Assembly (NCBI GenBank): GCA_905250025.1
Contig: CAJNOJ010000151.1
Location: forward strand, 124,001-188,000
DNA from: Adineta ricciae
Lineage: Eukaryota; Rotifera; Eurotatoria; Adinetida; Adinetidae
Direction: 5' to 3'
Length of the DNA stretch: 64,000 bases
Positions 23,355 through 35,331 of the stretch are shown here, one piece after another. A program made the position numbers and the translations under genes. The notes under the pieces were generated by a model. It was not told where the DNA came from, ran no database searches, and worked only from the letters and a program-made list of their open reading frames with translations. Each line of letters starts with the position of its first letter. Position 1 is the first letter of the stretch.

Positions 23355-24227
23355 TTATTGAGAAGTTGACGGAGGCGTTGATGGAGGCTTCTTGACGACG
23401 AAAACATCATCAATCTTAACTTTCGATTCCTTTCTCGGTTTCGAACTTTGCTCTTTATCCGTACCCGGAACGAATTCCGATGAATATTTAAATGGTAAAC
23501 TACTTTTCACTTGTTGTTTCGACGATGATGTTGTTCCATTGGATTGTTTAGTGGAAACATCGACTCGTCGAATAGTTTCATCACTTGTGGTCGAAGAAGA
23601 CGACGACGATGATGTCAAAGATGATAATGTCGATGAATTCGCAGATTGGGCGCGTTGTTTTTTCGGTGGAGTCGGTTTTTGATCATAACCTAACGCAGCT
23701 TGATCAGTTGCTTGGTCCTTATTATGATGACGTTCGAATAAACGACTCCAACTTAAATTCCGCATGTATGAATCAAACGATGATGAATTGTAAACATTCG
23801 CATGAGGTCTGCCGTTTTTGTTCCGACATTGACGCGTTTTCTTCGATTTCATTTTATTATCAGAATCACCACTATAAGGTACAAGCGGGTAATTATAATT
23901 CGAATTATAATTCGGTGAATAATAGTTCTTGTAAGGTACCAATGCACTGGATTGACTATTGTCGGAATATGGAGGGTTTGGAGAATATGGAGGATTGGGA
24001 GAATATGGTAAACCGTAGAATGAAGATTGTTGGGAGAACATCATCACACCGTTGGCCATATTGGTTGCATAGCTTGACATGATTTGTGGCAGTAATTGTT
24101 GTGCTTGATGCATGGGAATAGCGACGACGAAACAGTTCGGGGGTAGAGGAGCTCCAGATACAATTGCTTGCATGGCTTGAGCGATAGTTGACTGCATATA
24201 GGGCGTAACTGCATATGGATAACTCAT
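23355..24227 (-). CDS. Intrinsically disordered Ser/Tyr/Pro-rich protein, unknown
   Basis: Single exon, 290 residues, ATG at 24227-24225. A modestly conserved-looking N terminus (MSYPYAVTPYMQSTIAQAMQ; GAPLPPNCFVVAIPMHQAQQ) precedes tandem SPNPPYSPNPPYSDN and a Tyr/Asn-rich segment (YYSPNYNSNYNYPLVPY). Then come a basic patch (KMKSKKTRQCRNKNGRPHAN) and long Ser/Thr runs. The C terminus is Lys/Pro rich. Such composition suits RNA-binding or condensate-forming proteins, but no domain is recognised, so I assign no function. Part of the strand also reads openly in antisense, which I attribute to composition. Confidence 0.55.
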   Translation of the reverse strand: MSYPYAVTPYMQSTIAQAMQAIVSGAPLPPNCFVVAIPMHQAQQLLPQIMSSYATNMANGVMMFSQQSSFYGLPYSPNPPYSPNPPYSDNSQSSALVPYKNYYSPNYNSNYNYPLVPYSGDSDNKMKSKKTRQCRNKNGRPHANVYNSSSFDSYMRNLSWSRLFERHHNKDQATDQAALGYDQKPTPPKKQRAQSANSSTLSSLTSSSSSSSTTSDETIRRVDVSTKQSNGTTSSSKQQVKSSLPFKYSSEFVPGTDKEQSSKPRKESKVKIDDVFVVKKPPSTPPSTSQ

Positions 24228-24780
24228 TGTGGATTATTTAAGGAAATAAACTAAAGAAAAGAGGATTGTCGGATAATCAACTTTTCTAATCAAATATTTT
24301 CTTTCTGTTAGGATTTACATCGAATACATCTCACACTACAAAACTTGTCTTTTTCTCTATACTCGTTTTGCTTACCTTGAAATAAAGATGATTGAAGTGA
24401 TGATCTCCTTGAAAAGAATATGTAGAATATGACTACACCAATGGTAATCTATAATAATCAATTCGATAGTAGAACTATCCTTAGACAATGTAAAACATCA
24501 ACGACCTAGGTATCTTTCGATATGTGCAGAGCAAAAAGTCACAACCAGTTTGTTTTACACTAATCAAACACTCTTGGCACTTATTTTGTCTACTGAATTT
24601 CTTAAAGGTTTTTTTCCTATTCAATTTACTGTACGTTATGCATCAGTGGGCCCGTTCCTTTTTCTATCATGTCTTGCCTTGACTCTCTTTTTTATTTCGT
24701 TCGTCGCTCTTTACTTTGTATCTAATACATGAGTTTGTGGTTTGCATTAACGATACGACAAGTAATTACTGTTCCGTCTT

Positions 24781-24784
<4 letters not shown>

Positions 24785-24818
<34 letters not shown>
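24785..24818. repeat. (CT)n microsatellite
   Basis: About 17 uninterrupted CT dinucleotides upstream of the divergent gene pair. Confidence 0.95.
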
Positions 24819-24823
<5 letters not shown>

Positions 24824-26247
24824 TCGTGATGGATGTCTTTCGATAATAATAATTATTTATCATGCTGCGAAACATGTGAAAGCCTAAATTGAAGCGTTAT
24901 AAGTGTCATGTTCATGCACGTTAAGACAAGGTGGTAGAATCACCTTGTCAGTAGTCGAGAAATATCAAATGTCTAGGTCGCTTCCTGATGAAAATGCGAA
25001 CAAAAATTGTCATTAAAATTCGAACGCCTTGTATACTCTACTGGAGGAAATTGAATTCTACCGTATTCAGTGTTTTCATCCAGCGTAACGAACGTGTATT
25101 CGATGATATCACGCGTCAAGCGACGTGACTAAAGATAGGGCAAAGAAAACGACAATGTTCAAATGAATGGGAAACAAATCGAATCGATGAGAGATCTTTT
25201 CAATAGTTTGTTAAATGATTTCACAGGGAAAAAATTCGTTTATCGGCGACATCTGTTCCTGTTATTTCGTGCGTCAAGTTGCGAACTAATGAACGTTTTT
25301 TACATTCTGCATGCATGCGTTTTTCCTCTCCTATTTCTCCATCTTCCGTCGGGTGTTTCTGTTCTTTTTCACAGAACTCGTGCGCCATACAAACGGGAAG
25401 AAGAGAGTGCGAGGAGGAGGGAAAGACATAGATCTTTGTGGTCTCCGTATGTCTACCATTTCCATCACTGTTGTTGTCTTTTTTTTTATACTCACGTCTT
25501 CCGTAGAATTCTGTTTTTTTGCCGTTCAGATCGATAAGAAAAGAAAATCGTGGCAGATTTTTTCCTTCAACTACAATCTGTTGAATTATGTTTGAGCATA
25601 GACGCTGCGCATTTACTTGATATGCTTCGCTCATCACTAGTTGAACGATTTCTCTTTCGTTTAAAGCACGTTCTGATTTATTGCATGGAAATCCCCGGAT
25701 ACCACGAACCGCAAACACTAGTTCGATCGATTTGACCATTTTTCTTCTCGTTCCTGCATGTCTAGCACTCTAACTAGATCTTGACAACGGCTATCGACAT
25801 TTTCCACTCGACATCCATCAGCTTTTCTAACATAGAACAGGAAACCAACTGAATTCCAATGAATTCTTTGTTTTTCGGCGAGATTTCTTTGGTCATGCAC
25901 TGCTAATGTTGTTCTTTAATGTTCTCTTCGTTCTTCTCTTCTTGTTCTTCACGAATCACTAGAAGAACTAATAGTCGATTCCTTCCTAAAGCTTTCCAAT
26001 GGCTTCTAAACATGATATTTCTAAAAAGGAAAGCGTCGTTTTTCGGTAAACAATTAGACTATTGTGTTGTGTTATGTTATGATAGACGAAAGAATTGAAT
26101 CATCATGAGAATGAGAATGTCTGCATGTCAATGGTCGTAGTATGAATAGAAAAGAAGAAAGACATAGGAGGAGAAAAATATAATCAACTCCTTTCTCGAC
26201 AAGAAACGTTGACAATCTGACATGTAATACTAAAAAATTCTTTTCCT

Positions 26248-26272
26248 CTTCTTCTTCTTCTTCTTCTTCTTT
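26248..26272. repeat. (CTT)n microsatellite about 100 bases 5' of synapsin
   Basis: Eight tandem CTT units followed by a T run, just upstream of the synapsin start, probably in its 5' untranslated region or core promoter. Confidence 0.9.
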
Positions 26273-26362
26273 TTTTCATATCGTTTTCCTTTTTTTTACT
26301 CCGCTTTTGTAGTTTTTAGATCAATTTACAACTAGTTGAATAATGCGAAATAAACTCTAACG

Positions 26363-28959
26363 ATGATGAACTATTTGAAACGACGTTTCTCCTCCGGAGA
26401 TCTTCAAAGTGAACATGATGAAAGTGTCATGACAATGCCAACGTCAACAGAACCTCATTCGAATATGTCAACACAAAGTAGTGTCACTCGTCAATCCGGT
26501 TGGGAAGGCAAATCATCAACATACACAAGTGCTCCGAGTTCTCCAACTCGAAATCTGTCATTCGCTGATCAATTTATTAGCGTAGCACGTGGTGTTGTTA
26601 ATCAAGCTATTCAACAGATTCCACATCAACAAGCTGGAACAAGTGGATTGCCAATATCTCATCAGCCATCGCATTACTATTCCAATCAAATTCGTGATCA
26701 TCAGGAAATATCCAAAGAAAAATGTAAATTGTTATTAGTCATCGATGATCAACATACCGATTGGTAAATCTCAATCAATTCTTCTAGTCTAATCGAATGA
26801 AAATTCTCTTAGGAGTAAATATTTCAAGGGCAAGAAAATCTTCGCTGATTATGATATTCGCGTTGAACAGGTTTTGCCTTTCATCTCGATGTTGTTTACG
26901 TATTTTGATGTTGTTCATGATAGTGATCGTCTATAAATATGTTTTTCTCATTCGAGTCATTCATTTAATGATGATTAGAATCGGTAGTCGTTCCCATATA
27001 TTATCTATTCGTTTGTAAACAAACAGGTCCTAGTTGATTAAAACGAAAATTAGTCTATTAATACGTATTTTTATTTTCCCATGTTGTTTGTGTTCTAGGC
27101 TGAATTCAAAGATATCAATCTAGCAGCTTATTCCGATGCGGGAACATTGATTGATATTAATATTCATAGAAATGGAACGCGTGTCGTTCGGTAAGAATCA
27201 GGATGTTCCAATTAACGATCTCTATGCGATGATTTCTAGATCATTTCGGCCGGATTTTGTACTTGTTCGACAATATATTCGTGATATTAATATTGATTGG
27301 ACGAATATTATCCTTGGATTGCAGTATGGAGCTGTGCCGGGTGTTAATTCAATGAAAGCGCTGTATAATTTTCGAGATAAACCATGGATTGTAAGAATTC
27401 AATGTTTGATCCTCTGTAAAGAATGACGAATTTGATTGTAGTTTGCAGAATTGCTGAATATTCAACGACGTCTAGGTGCAGATCAGTTTCCGTTGATTAG
27501 TCAAGCTTATTATCCAAATTATCGAGAAATGGTCAGACATTGTGATATAAAAATATTCTGTACGAATCTTGTTTTGCTTTTCAGCTTGTTTCAACACAGT
27601 TTCCAGCTGTTGTAAAAGTCGGTCAAGCTCATCAAGGATTTGGCAAAGTATATTTCTTTTTCCTTCTTCATCCTTCGTTTTATTTTGCTCTCTTTGTCAG
27701 ATTAAAATCGATAATGCGCACGATTTTCAAGATTTAACCAGTGTTGTCGCTATTAGTAACTGCTATTCAACTGTTGAACCATACATTGATGGTCGCTGTG
27801 ATGTTTACATCCAAAAGATCGGACAATATTACAAAGCGTTCATGTAAGTCGAAGAAAGTCTGTTCATCTATTGACATGCACGATTAGAAATAAGCACTTC
27901 GATTGTTTGCTTTCCATTAGAAGTTTTCCTAGCCAATTTGACATGCTGATTTTTACGTATATTTTAGACGAAAATCACTGACAGGAAATTGGAAAGCAAA
28001 TACAGGCTCAGCAATGCTTGAACAAATTGAAATGACTGACAGGTAAGAATTGGATTATCGATTGATTCTCATAGTTGAATTAAATTCTCGAGTAGATATC
28101 GATTGTGGATCGATGAAATCAGTCAACTATTCGGTGGATTGGATATTTGTGCTGTGGAAATTGTTCAATCCAAAGATGGAAAAGAATATATTGTTCAGGT
28201 AGGAAAAAAATCGATCCGTTTTGTGCTTCGGAAGTTCATATTGAATGTTTAGATCAATGATTGTTGTATGCAATTGCTAGGAGAGACACAAGATGATGAT
28301 CGGCGTTCGATTGCTGAACTTGTCATGCACAAAATGCAAATTTACTGTCGTCCCGATAAACATCCGACAGTCATGACGTAAGAAACATCATTTCACGATG
28401 TGCGAGATCGATTTTCCTAATGAAATTTCTTCTTTAGACGAATACCAAGCGTTGAGCAACCAGCTTCTGAATTATCTAAAACTAGTAAAATGCCTTCCCC
28501 GATGACCGAATCTGCACCATCTCATGCAACACCTAACAATAATCGTCGAGAATTACCTCATGTTCCTCGAAATTCAACTAGTAATGATAATAAACCGTCA
28601 CCAACGGTGACTCAGAATCCATTTTACAATCCATCGACAAATACGAATCCAAATAATAGTAGTGCTCATGTTTCTCATGCAACTCGTTCAACTCCATCGC
28701 AATGGATGGGAAATATTGGACAAACTCTTCGTCGACAAACATCGAATCTGACTGATGTAAGTTAAGATGAATTTGCTCATCATAATTCTCTTCTGGTTTT
28801 GTTTTCTAGGGAGGAGAGACCGGCAATAAAGATGAATCCGAAGATACCTTAGCGAATTTGAAGAAAACATTCGCAGGAATCTTTGGTGATATGTACGTTG
28901 AATCCTCTTTTTTTTTCTTCTTTTTCCATCTAATTGTTTTTTTTTGTAGGACATCCTGA
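26363..28959 (+). CDS. SYN: Synapsin
   Basis: Thirteen exons (first 26363-26763, last 28950-28959, only 10 bases) sum to 570 residues. Domain A is recognisable at the N terminus: [13 protein letters not shown] keeps the RRxS phosphorylation site that PKA/CaMKI use in synapsins to release vesicles. The central domain C is well kept: [81 protein letters not shown] and [18 protein letters not shown]. These are the ATP-binding synapsin fold (ATP-grasp). A Pro/Asn/Ser-rich linker follows. The C terminus [16 protein letters not shown] resembles domain E, which is present in only some isoforms. Synapsin coats synaptic vesicles, so the organism has a nervous system. All phases agree, which makes this one of the safest calls in the window. 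Confidence 0.96.
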
Positions 28960-29943
28960 TGCAAAACTTCAATAGCTGCTTATTCAATAGCCTTCTTCCA
29001 ACTATGTCAATCTCTTTCATTTAATCTGTTTTGTTCTTTATTTTGTTTTGTATTCATGTGTGTGCGTGCCCCAGAACCTGGTACTAATATTCAACTAGAC
29101 AAATATTTCTATATTTCTTGATATATCTCTTATTGATAAAGTAAATAAAGAATGAATGACAATAGTCTCAGTTGGATTTGTTCTTGGAAAATCTCGACAG
29201 AATAATAGGAGAATTCAATTTTCGATCACTATCCTTTTGTATATGATTAATGATGTGTAGAACAATAGATTGACATCGACTGATTTGAAATATGTCAGTA
29301 TTGTGAGATATGTTTCAATAATTTCGATAATGACAGAAAATCAAAAATAGATTCCACCTTTCTAAATGAACAGTGAGACTGACTGTGTAAAATAGGCTAA
29401 AACGACCAGTTAGAACAGTGGATGTAACGATAATGATATCGTTCATCTCTTTCTGTTCTTTATTCTCTCACATCTATATCATACCATCTCCGGGTCATTT
29501 CTCTCTGTCTCTCTTCTCTATATAAGCGTGTGACTTACTGTGAAGTAGATACATTCTGGTCATGTAGAGCAGTCAATAAACATCTATACCGTGAGAAGCG
29601 GTCAGCTACTTAACTAGTTAGTCGTTACACTGGGAGTGCACATAGACAACGAATATGTTGCCTATGGGCTTTCATTTATCTATAAAATGCAGGAAAGAGA
29701 AGAACGATAGTAGGCGATTTTACATACGAAAGTTAAAGCGTGCAAGTCTAAGTATTTTTCAGTATCATCACATGCTTTAAACTTCGATAGTCACTTTTTT
29801 CGTATTCTGTTCGTTGCCGACGGATTCTTAAGTAAATATTCGGTTGTATTTCGACTGATACGATTCGCACATCCTATATCTTGATCTTATTTGAAAAGAA
29901 CAGTTTTTTACAGATATATTTCATATTATTTTAGCCTTTTACA
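28960..29943. other. Intergenic region containing a candidate solo LTR
   Basis: About 980 bases between synapsin and the acyl-CoA synthetase. The first 200 bases look like the synapsin 3' untranslated region, with AATAAA near 29143. The middle is the LTR-like element described separately. The last 300 bases carry no recognisable feature and presumably contain the acyl-CoA synthetase promoter. Confidence 0.5.
29423..29629 (+). mobile_element. Candidate solo LTR of a retrotransposon
   Basis: This 207-base segment begins TGTAACGA and ends TCGTTACA, a perfect 8-base terminal inverted pair with the TG..CA ends of long terminal repeats. Inside, in the right order, are a pyrimidine-rich U3-like part, a TATA-type box (ctatataag near 29518), and a polyadenylation signal (aataaa near 29576) about 50 bases before the end. 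The five bases on either side (gtgga and ctggg) do not match, so no target-site duplication is seen. It may be old, rearranged, or a non-LTR element with similar ends. No internal retroelement gene is present in the window. Confidence 0.6.
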
Positions 29944-31911
29944 ATGTTAATTCGATCCTCGCGAGCTTTTTTCTTATCTCAATCATGGCGTACTGTGTTC
30001 CACGCCCAATCTTTACGTCTAACATCCTCTTATACTCGATTAGCTTTTCCAAATGTTAAACTGACCCAGAGTTACTATCATCATCCTTCGGACATTCCAC
30101 TTCTGCATCATTCACTCGGTCAACATTTAGATCGATTGGCACAAGCGTATCCTGATCATGAATGTTATGCGTTTAAAAGTGAAGGAAATAAACGATATAC
30201 TTATAAATCATTTCTCGATGAAGTTGATGGTCTCGCCACCATTCTTATCGAACTTGGTTTTGAAAAAGGAGATCGAATTGGTGTTTGGCTACCAAATACT
30301 TCAGAAAAATGCGCGATGACTTATGCAGTGTCAAAAGTGGGATTGATTAAGGTAAGTTTTAGCAATTTCTTTTGTTAGAAGCTTCGAATTTTTTATAGGT
30401 AAATATCAATCCTGCTTATAGAGAACGAGAATTAAGTTATTGCATTAACAAAGTCGGTTGTAAAGGATTGATTTTTCGATCGAATGTAAGAACAATCGAT
30501 TGTATTCAAATCTTAAATCAAATTATACCTGAACTAAATGAAAGCAAAGGTGAATTGAATTCGAAAAATTTTCCAACATTAAAACATGTAATATTGACAC
30601 CGGGTGATAACTCAACGACAAAGGTACCAACCGGTGTGCATTTGTATACTGACCTTATAAATAAAGGTGCTGGACGTCAGCAAAAGGAACGAGTTGAACG
30701 TCAATCGCTCATGAACGGTGATACTCCGGTGGCTATTTTCTATACCTCAGGAACAACAGGCCAACCTAAAGCAGCGACACTGACCAATTTAAATCTGTAA
30801 GTCCTAGGCAAGGGAAATAACGTTCAAAAAAAATGCGCAGTTAACTTTTTTAGGTTGAATAGTAGTGTGCCACTTTACTATTGTCATAACTCGGCATTTA
30901 TGAGTCGTGTTTGCTGTCCAATACCTACATTTCATATCTTTGGTGAAGTTGCAGGTACTTTGAATATCAATGCACCAGGGTATTTCACAACATTTCCAAC
31001 AATCTTACCCGATACTCTTGAGACTCTGCAGACGATACAGGAGGAGAAATGCACTGCGTTAATAGGGCCACCCGTTATCTTTCTAGACCTGCTCAATCAT
31101 CCGAAAAGAAAAGAGTTTGATTTGAGTTCACTGCTATTTGGTGTTATTGGAGCTGCGCCTGTCAATCCGATACTAATGCAACGTTTAGAACGGGAAATTC
31201 CCATTCACATGATATCCCAAGCATATGGTCAAACCGAAAACACAGGTGCTATGGTTATGAGCGTCTATGCGGATAACAACAATAAGAAACACCGTTATGA
31301 GTCGGTTGGTAAAGCAATGCCTCGAATGGAAGTCAAGATTATCGATGCGCACGATCGAATTTTACCAATTGGCGAAGAAGGAGAAATTTGTGCTCGTGGC
31401 TTTGATTTGATGGAAGGTAACGATTGTTTCTCTACTGATTCATTGTATCTCTCTTATCTGGACAGGTTATTACGGAGATGAAGAAAAAACACGTGCAACT
31501 ATTAGTTCATCTGGTTGGTTGAGAACCGGTGATATTGGTACAATGGATGAAGATGGGTTTATCTATTATCGAACACGACAAAAGGAAATGATCATTGTTG
31601 GTGGTTTGAATGTGTATCCTGTTGAGGTAGAGAATGTTCTTCTAGAACATCCGAATATTGGTGAAGCGCAAGTCTTCGGTATTCCTGATGAACGATACGG
31701 CGAAGTGCTTTGCGCATGGGTGAAACCGAAAGTAAATATGAAAATCGAGAATGTCGAAGAAATCAGAGAATTTTCAGCGACAAAGTTAGCATTTTACAAA
31801 GTACCTAAATACATCAATGTTATCGAATCATTTCTTCCATACATGACACCAACTGGCAAAGTTCAAAAGTTTAAATTAACGGAAAATATGTTGAAAAATC
31901 TGGCGAAATGA
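29944..31911 (+). CDS. ACSF2: Medium-chain acyl-CoA synthetase, ACSF2-like, mitochondrial
   Basis: Four exons (29944-30351, 30399-30796, 30854-31416, 31466-31911) give 604 residues, typical for ACSF2 (about 615). The N terminus MLIRSSRAFFLSQSWRTVFH is basic and Ser/Leu rich, as in a mitochondrial transit peptide. ANL-superfamily motifs appear in order: A3 P-loop FYTSGTTGQPKAAT, CPIPTFHIFGEVAG, A5 QAYGQTENTG, A7 WLRTGDIGTMDEDGFIYYRT, A8 RQKEMIIVGGLNVYPVEVEN, and A10 PTGKVQKFKL with the catalytic Lys. It activates fatty acids with ATP and CoA for mitochondrial metabolism. In the P-loop the usual PKG is PKA (Gly to Ala), an oddity next to the conserved Lys. Neighbours are unrelated. Confidence 0.92.
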
Positions 31912-32001
31912 TTGGCGTTTTGGATTTGATACGAAATTTCTTGGAGAAAATAGATGATTTCTGTGTAGATTATTATGAATAAAATTCTAATTGTTTAGAA
32001 A

Positions 32002-33124
32002 TTATCTTTTAGATATGTGAGTTAAAACAGATGCAAATTCGTCAAGTAAATAATTTCTTTTCTTTTCACGTGATTGATCGTTGAGAGAAAAAAGTTTAGT
32101 TCGGAGACCTTCCGAACGACAAACCGATTGTTTTTTCTTTTCTGTCAGTCGATGATTGACAGGTTGATTACGTTTTTCATTAGTTCTGGTAGTGATATTT
32201 TTAGTTGCGAACAATTTTGCATTCGTATCTTGAATGACAATATACGGAGCTAAGAAAATCACAAGATGGACTTTGAGGACAAAGTTTTGTCAATCATCTC
32301 TTACCAAGTGTTTTTATCATCGGAAATAAATCATCAGTAATCATCATTCCCGCAAGATTTTTGTTTTTTTCTTCTTCAACATTGTGACTGCATGTTTCTT
32401 GCGACGTTGTCTGACTTGTTGATGATGTTCGATGATCCTCAAGCCCGTCAACTTGTCTTTTCTCTTCGACAATCGACGAGCTTTGTTCAAACAGATTATC
32501 TCTTTTCCATACGTGTACTTTGTTACGTCGCAGAACAATTGATTCCCTTTCATTGTCTTTCGGATGAAAAGTCAGAATAGATTGACTTCGTCGGGATGTG
32601 TCGCTGATGAAATTAGTTGTTAAAGCATTGAAGAGATACTGTCGATTCGAAAGAAGTGTCAATGGTAAAGTGAGATTTACAGGGGATATTGCCACGGACG
32701 ATAGTGATGAATCTGATTGAAAGTGAGTATGACGACTTTCTGGGCGATCGTTATGGTTTAATAAACCATTACGAATGAAATGTTCATTTGTGTACAAAGG
32801 AAAAGATGATTGTTCAGAGTTTTGCAAGTACGGACTCGTTAAACGATGTTCCAGAAGATGATTATGTCTGAGATATTGAAAGACAGTATGAAGTGCTTTT
32901 CGTAATTGAAGAAAATCCTCGCGAGAAAGATGAAAGTCTTTCAGATAAGAATCTAATGAAGTGTATGATGAGGAGGATGATAATGAATGTGTTTGTTTTC
33001 GTTGATATTTTGAAAGAAGGAATTGATTTTGATTGAAAGCTTCCTGCTCAAGTAGATTTCGTTGTTTCCGATGATGAATGACGGGTGATAAAAAGAGTTC
33101 ATTCGTGGTCGAATGACGTTTCAT
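32002..33124 (-). CDS. Unknown Ser/His-rich, probably disordered protein
   Basis: Two exons (33124-32305, 32249-32002) give 355 residues. I chose the ATG at 33124-33122 (MKRHSTTNELFLSPVIHHRK); the open frame extends two codons upstream only to a TTG. The N-terminal third includes a possible helical stretch (SYLKDFHLSREDFLQLRKAL HTVFQYLRHNHLLEHRL). The rest is polar, and the C terminus is basic (QSREKKRNYLLDEFASVLTH). There is no signal peptide, membrane helix or recognised domain. It converges with the acyl-CoA synthetase gene (91 bases between stops) and diverges from the RING gene. Confidence 0.55.
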
Positions 33125-33551
33125 AGTCAATGCAGAAGTAGAAGAGAAAAAAATTTGCTCATGCCAAAGATGATATGCAATACGAAATAATAGAAGACTA
33201 CCCGCCTAATCGGTCAGCAGTTTTGTAAAAAGGTTATCTTTCGCTGATTAACCGGTGACTCAGAATTTATTTGTTATTTCATCATTTCAATTTGGTCGAT
33301 AAGTTTTTCTAGGCTTGTAAAAGGTGTTTTGAAGTGTTTTATGACTTGTTCTCCTCTAGAAATGTTTATAGATGAGTCACAACTATTGAGTGACATGTCA
33401 TCGGACCTTTAAACAAGATAATAGGTGATTCATATAGGTTATCTATTGTGCAAGATTTCTGAGCAAATAGGTGTTCGGTCGTTTCCTTATAAAGGCATCT
33501 GGTCGAGTGAAATTTGATAGTTAATAAACGAAAACCAAACTTATATCACAA
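33125..33551. promoter_or_regulatory. Divergent promoter region
   Basis: This 427-base gap separates divergent starts of the unknown minus-strand gene and the RING gene. No open frame or repeat is seen. 'ccttataaagg' near 33485, 67 bases before the RING ATG, is a plausible TATA-type box; that is inference from position only. Confidence 0.35.
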
Positions 33552-35073
33552 ATGGCAAGCCAAGATACTTCAGTGACTGATTTGAATGTTACTTCTTCTG
33601 CAGAAGAAATTGGAAAATCCATGATTGAAAGCAAAGGTATGAGCAAATTATTTCAACAGATTTAAGTGTAATTGATTTTGAATTGTTCAGATGAACAACA
33701 AAAACAACCAATTACAACTACTGTTCAAGATAACGATTGTGAATCAGAATGTAGTTTTAGTACCCGAAGTGAAGAAGATATTACTCGCTCGATATTAGAA
33801 GTAGAAGCCGATGCATTCACACGATTTGTTGATCGACAACGTGTAGAAGTGATGTACGAACTACGAAATTTGCGTTTGGGCGAACGTCCAGTGACGGGTC
33901 AATTCAATCGTGAACGAATTGAAACATTTCTAAATAGTATTCAAACACAACGAGAACAAAGGACCCCATCGACGCAACCTGCTGCTCCCAGTGCTCATTT
34001 AGCTGATATTAATGCATTAGCCGATCGTGGATGCGTGACATCTGCCTTACGAAGTACTGCTTTTCGTCAAGATCTTGAAAATGCTATTCGACGTTCGGTT
34101 CAACCACGAGCAAACGCGTCAACATCACAAATTCCACCCGCACCATCTATGTCACGTATTTTCCCAGCCACACCGGTTTCACCACAGCAGTCACAAGTTA
34201 GACAAGCCCTTCCTACGTTACCAGTCAGACGACAACAACAACCTACTCAAATTATTTCACCTACAGTGCATGAACCATTGAATCTTGAAAGGTATGACAT
34301 ATTCACTGTTTTTTGCACGTTTTTATTACTTCCATGTTTATAGACAAGAACGTGAGTTACAAGCTTGGCAAACTATCACACAATTACAACGGGAAATGAT
34401 TGTTGTCGAGATCAGCGATCTCGTTCATCGACAATTAGTAAGCAGCGCTCTCGAAAGTGACTTTCGTACGCATCTCGAACACAATGTTTTGGTAAGTTGG
34501 ATTTACTAGCACAATATTCCTTGACATTATTCTCCATAGACTCGATTTCAACGAGGCACACTCAATGAACAAGCAGCACCGATTGCTCAAACACGACACT
34601 TTCAACCCACATCTCCTCTACACGTTCGATCAACAGTTCAGACGTCAACAGTAGATATTCAAATTACATGTTTATAAGTTTTTCATCTAAATTTCTAATA
34701 GAATTCGTCATCAATCAATGAACTATCGACACGTCTCGACGACATGCAACACATGTTACGATTAATGTACTCTATGCAAATGGACATGCAAAGAATGCTC
34801 CGTCAAGAAGTTGCTAGCTCACTTGCAAGCACTTCGGCAACAACAACAACAACAGTACCATCAAGTCATCCTGTCAATGCTGGTCAGTGTACTGTCTGTT
34901 TAACGGAGATTGCTGATACTGTACTTTATCGTTGTGGACATCTTTGCGTTTGTTATACATGTGGTTTGAATCTCCGAGAAACAAGCTCAAGCACTCGCAT
35001 GAAATGTCCAGTTTGTCGCGCACCCGTCGACGACATTCTTCGTGTTTATCGTAGCAGTCGTAATGAAGAGTAA
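33552..35073 (+). CDS. RING-finger E3 ubiquitin ligase, Neuralized-like RING
   Basis: Five exons (33552-33636, 33691-34291, 34344-34491, 34540-34650, 34702-35073) give 438 residues. The C-terminal C3HC4 RING reads CTVCLTEIADTVLYRCGHLC, then VCYTCGLNLRE..MKCPVCRAPVDDILRVYRS. This is close to the C-terminal RING of Neuralized (CxxC...D.V.Y.CGH.C.CY.CGL......CP.CR.P..DIIK.YRS). No Neuralized-homology (NHR) domains are present. Instead the N-terminal 300 residues are Gln/Pro/Ser-rich, with two helical segments (LEVEADAFTRFVDRQRVEVM and ELQAWQTITQLQREMIVVEI). Such RING proteins with variable N termini are common in molluscs and rotifers. Substrates are unknown. Confidence 0.82.
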
Positions 35074-35331
35074 ATGTATGAAAAACAAAAACAAGGTTAG
35101 ATTTATTCGGATTCGAACTCTTCTCTGTAAATAATGACTTGTTTGTGACAAATTCACAGAACGGATACGACACGGATCGTTATATATACACCAAATAAAA
35201 TAAAATAAAATATAGATATTTTTCAAGTAACTATTCTTTTTCTTTTGTTGTTTTGAAAACAAGAATTGATTCGTTATGATTATTTTTATCAATAAACGTA
35301 ATAAAACGGAATAGTTGATTCATTTTGTTCT

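Larger units (their letters stand above)
24228..26362. other. Intergenic region with pyrimidine microsatellites
   Basis: About 2.1 kb between divergent starts of the disordered-protein gene and synapsin. It holds a (CT)n run at about 24785-24818 and a (CTT)n run at about 26248-26272. Frames at 25163-25900 overlap on both strands and look like low-complexity coincidences; I could not splice a convincing gene from them. Synapsin's promoter should lie here. Confidence 0.45.

Noticed and set aside
25163..25900. Overlapping frames on both strands in the region 5' of synapsin
   Set aside because: No start/splice combination gave a protein-like sequence. The codons are Phe/Ser/Arg-biased as in low-complexity DNA.
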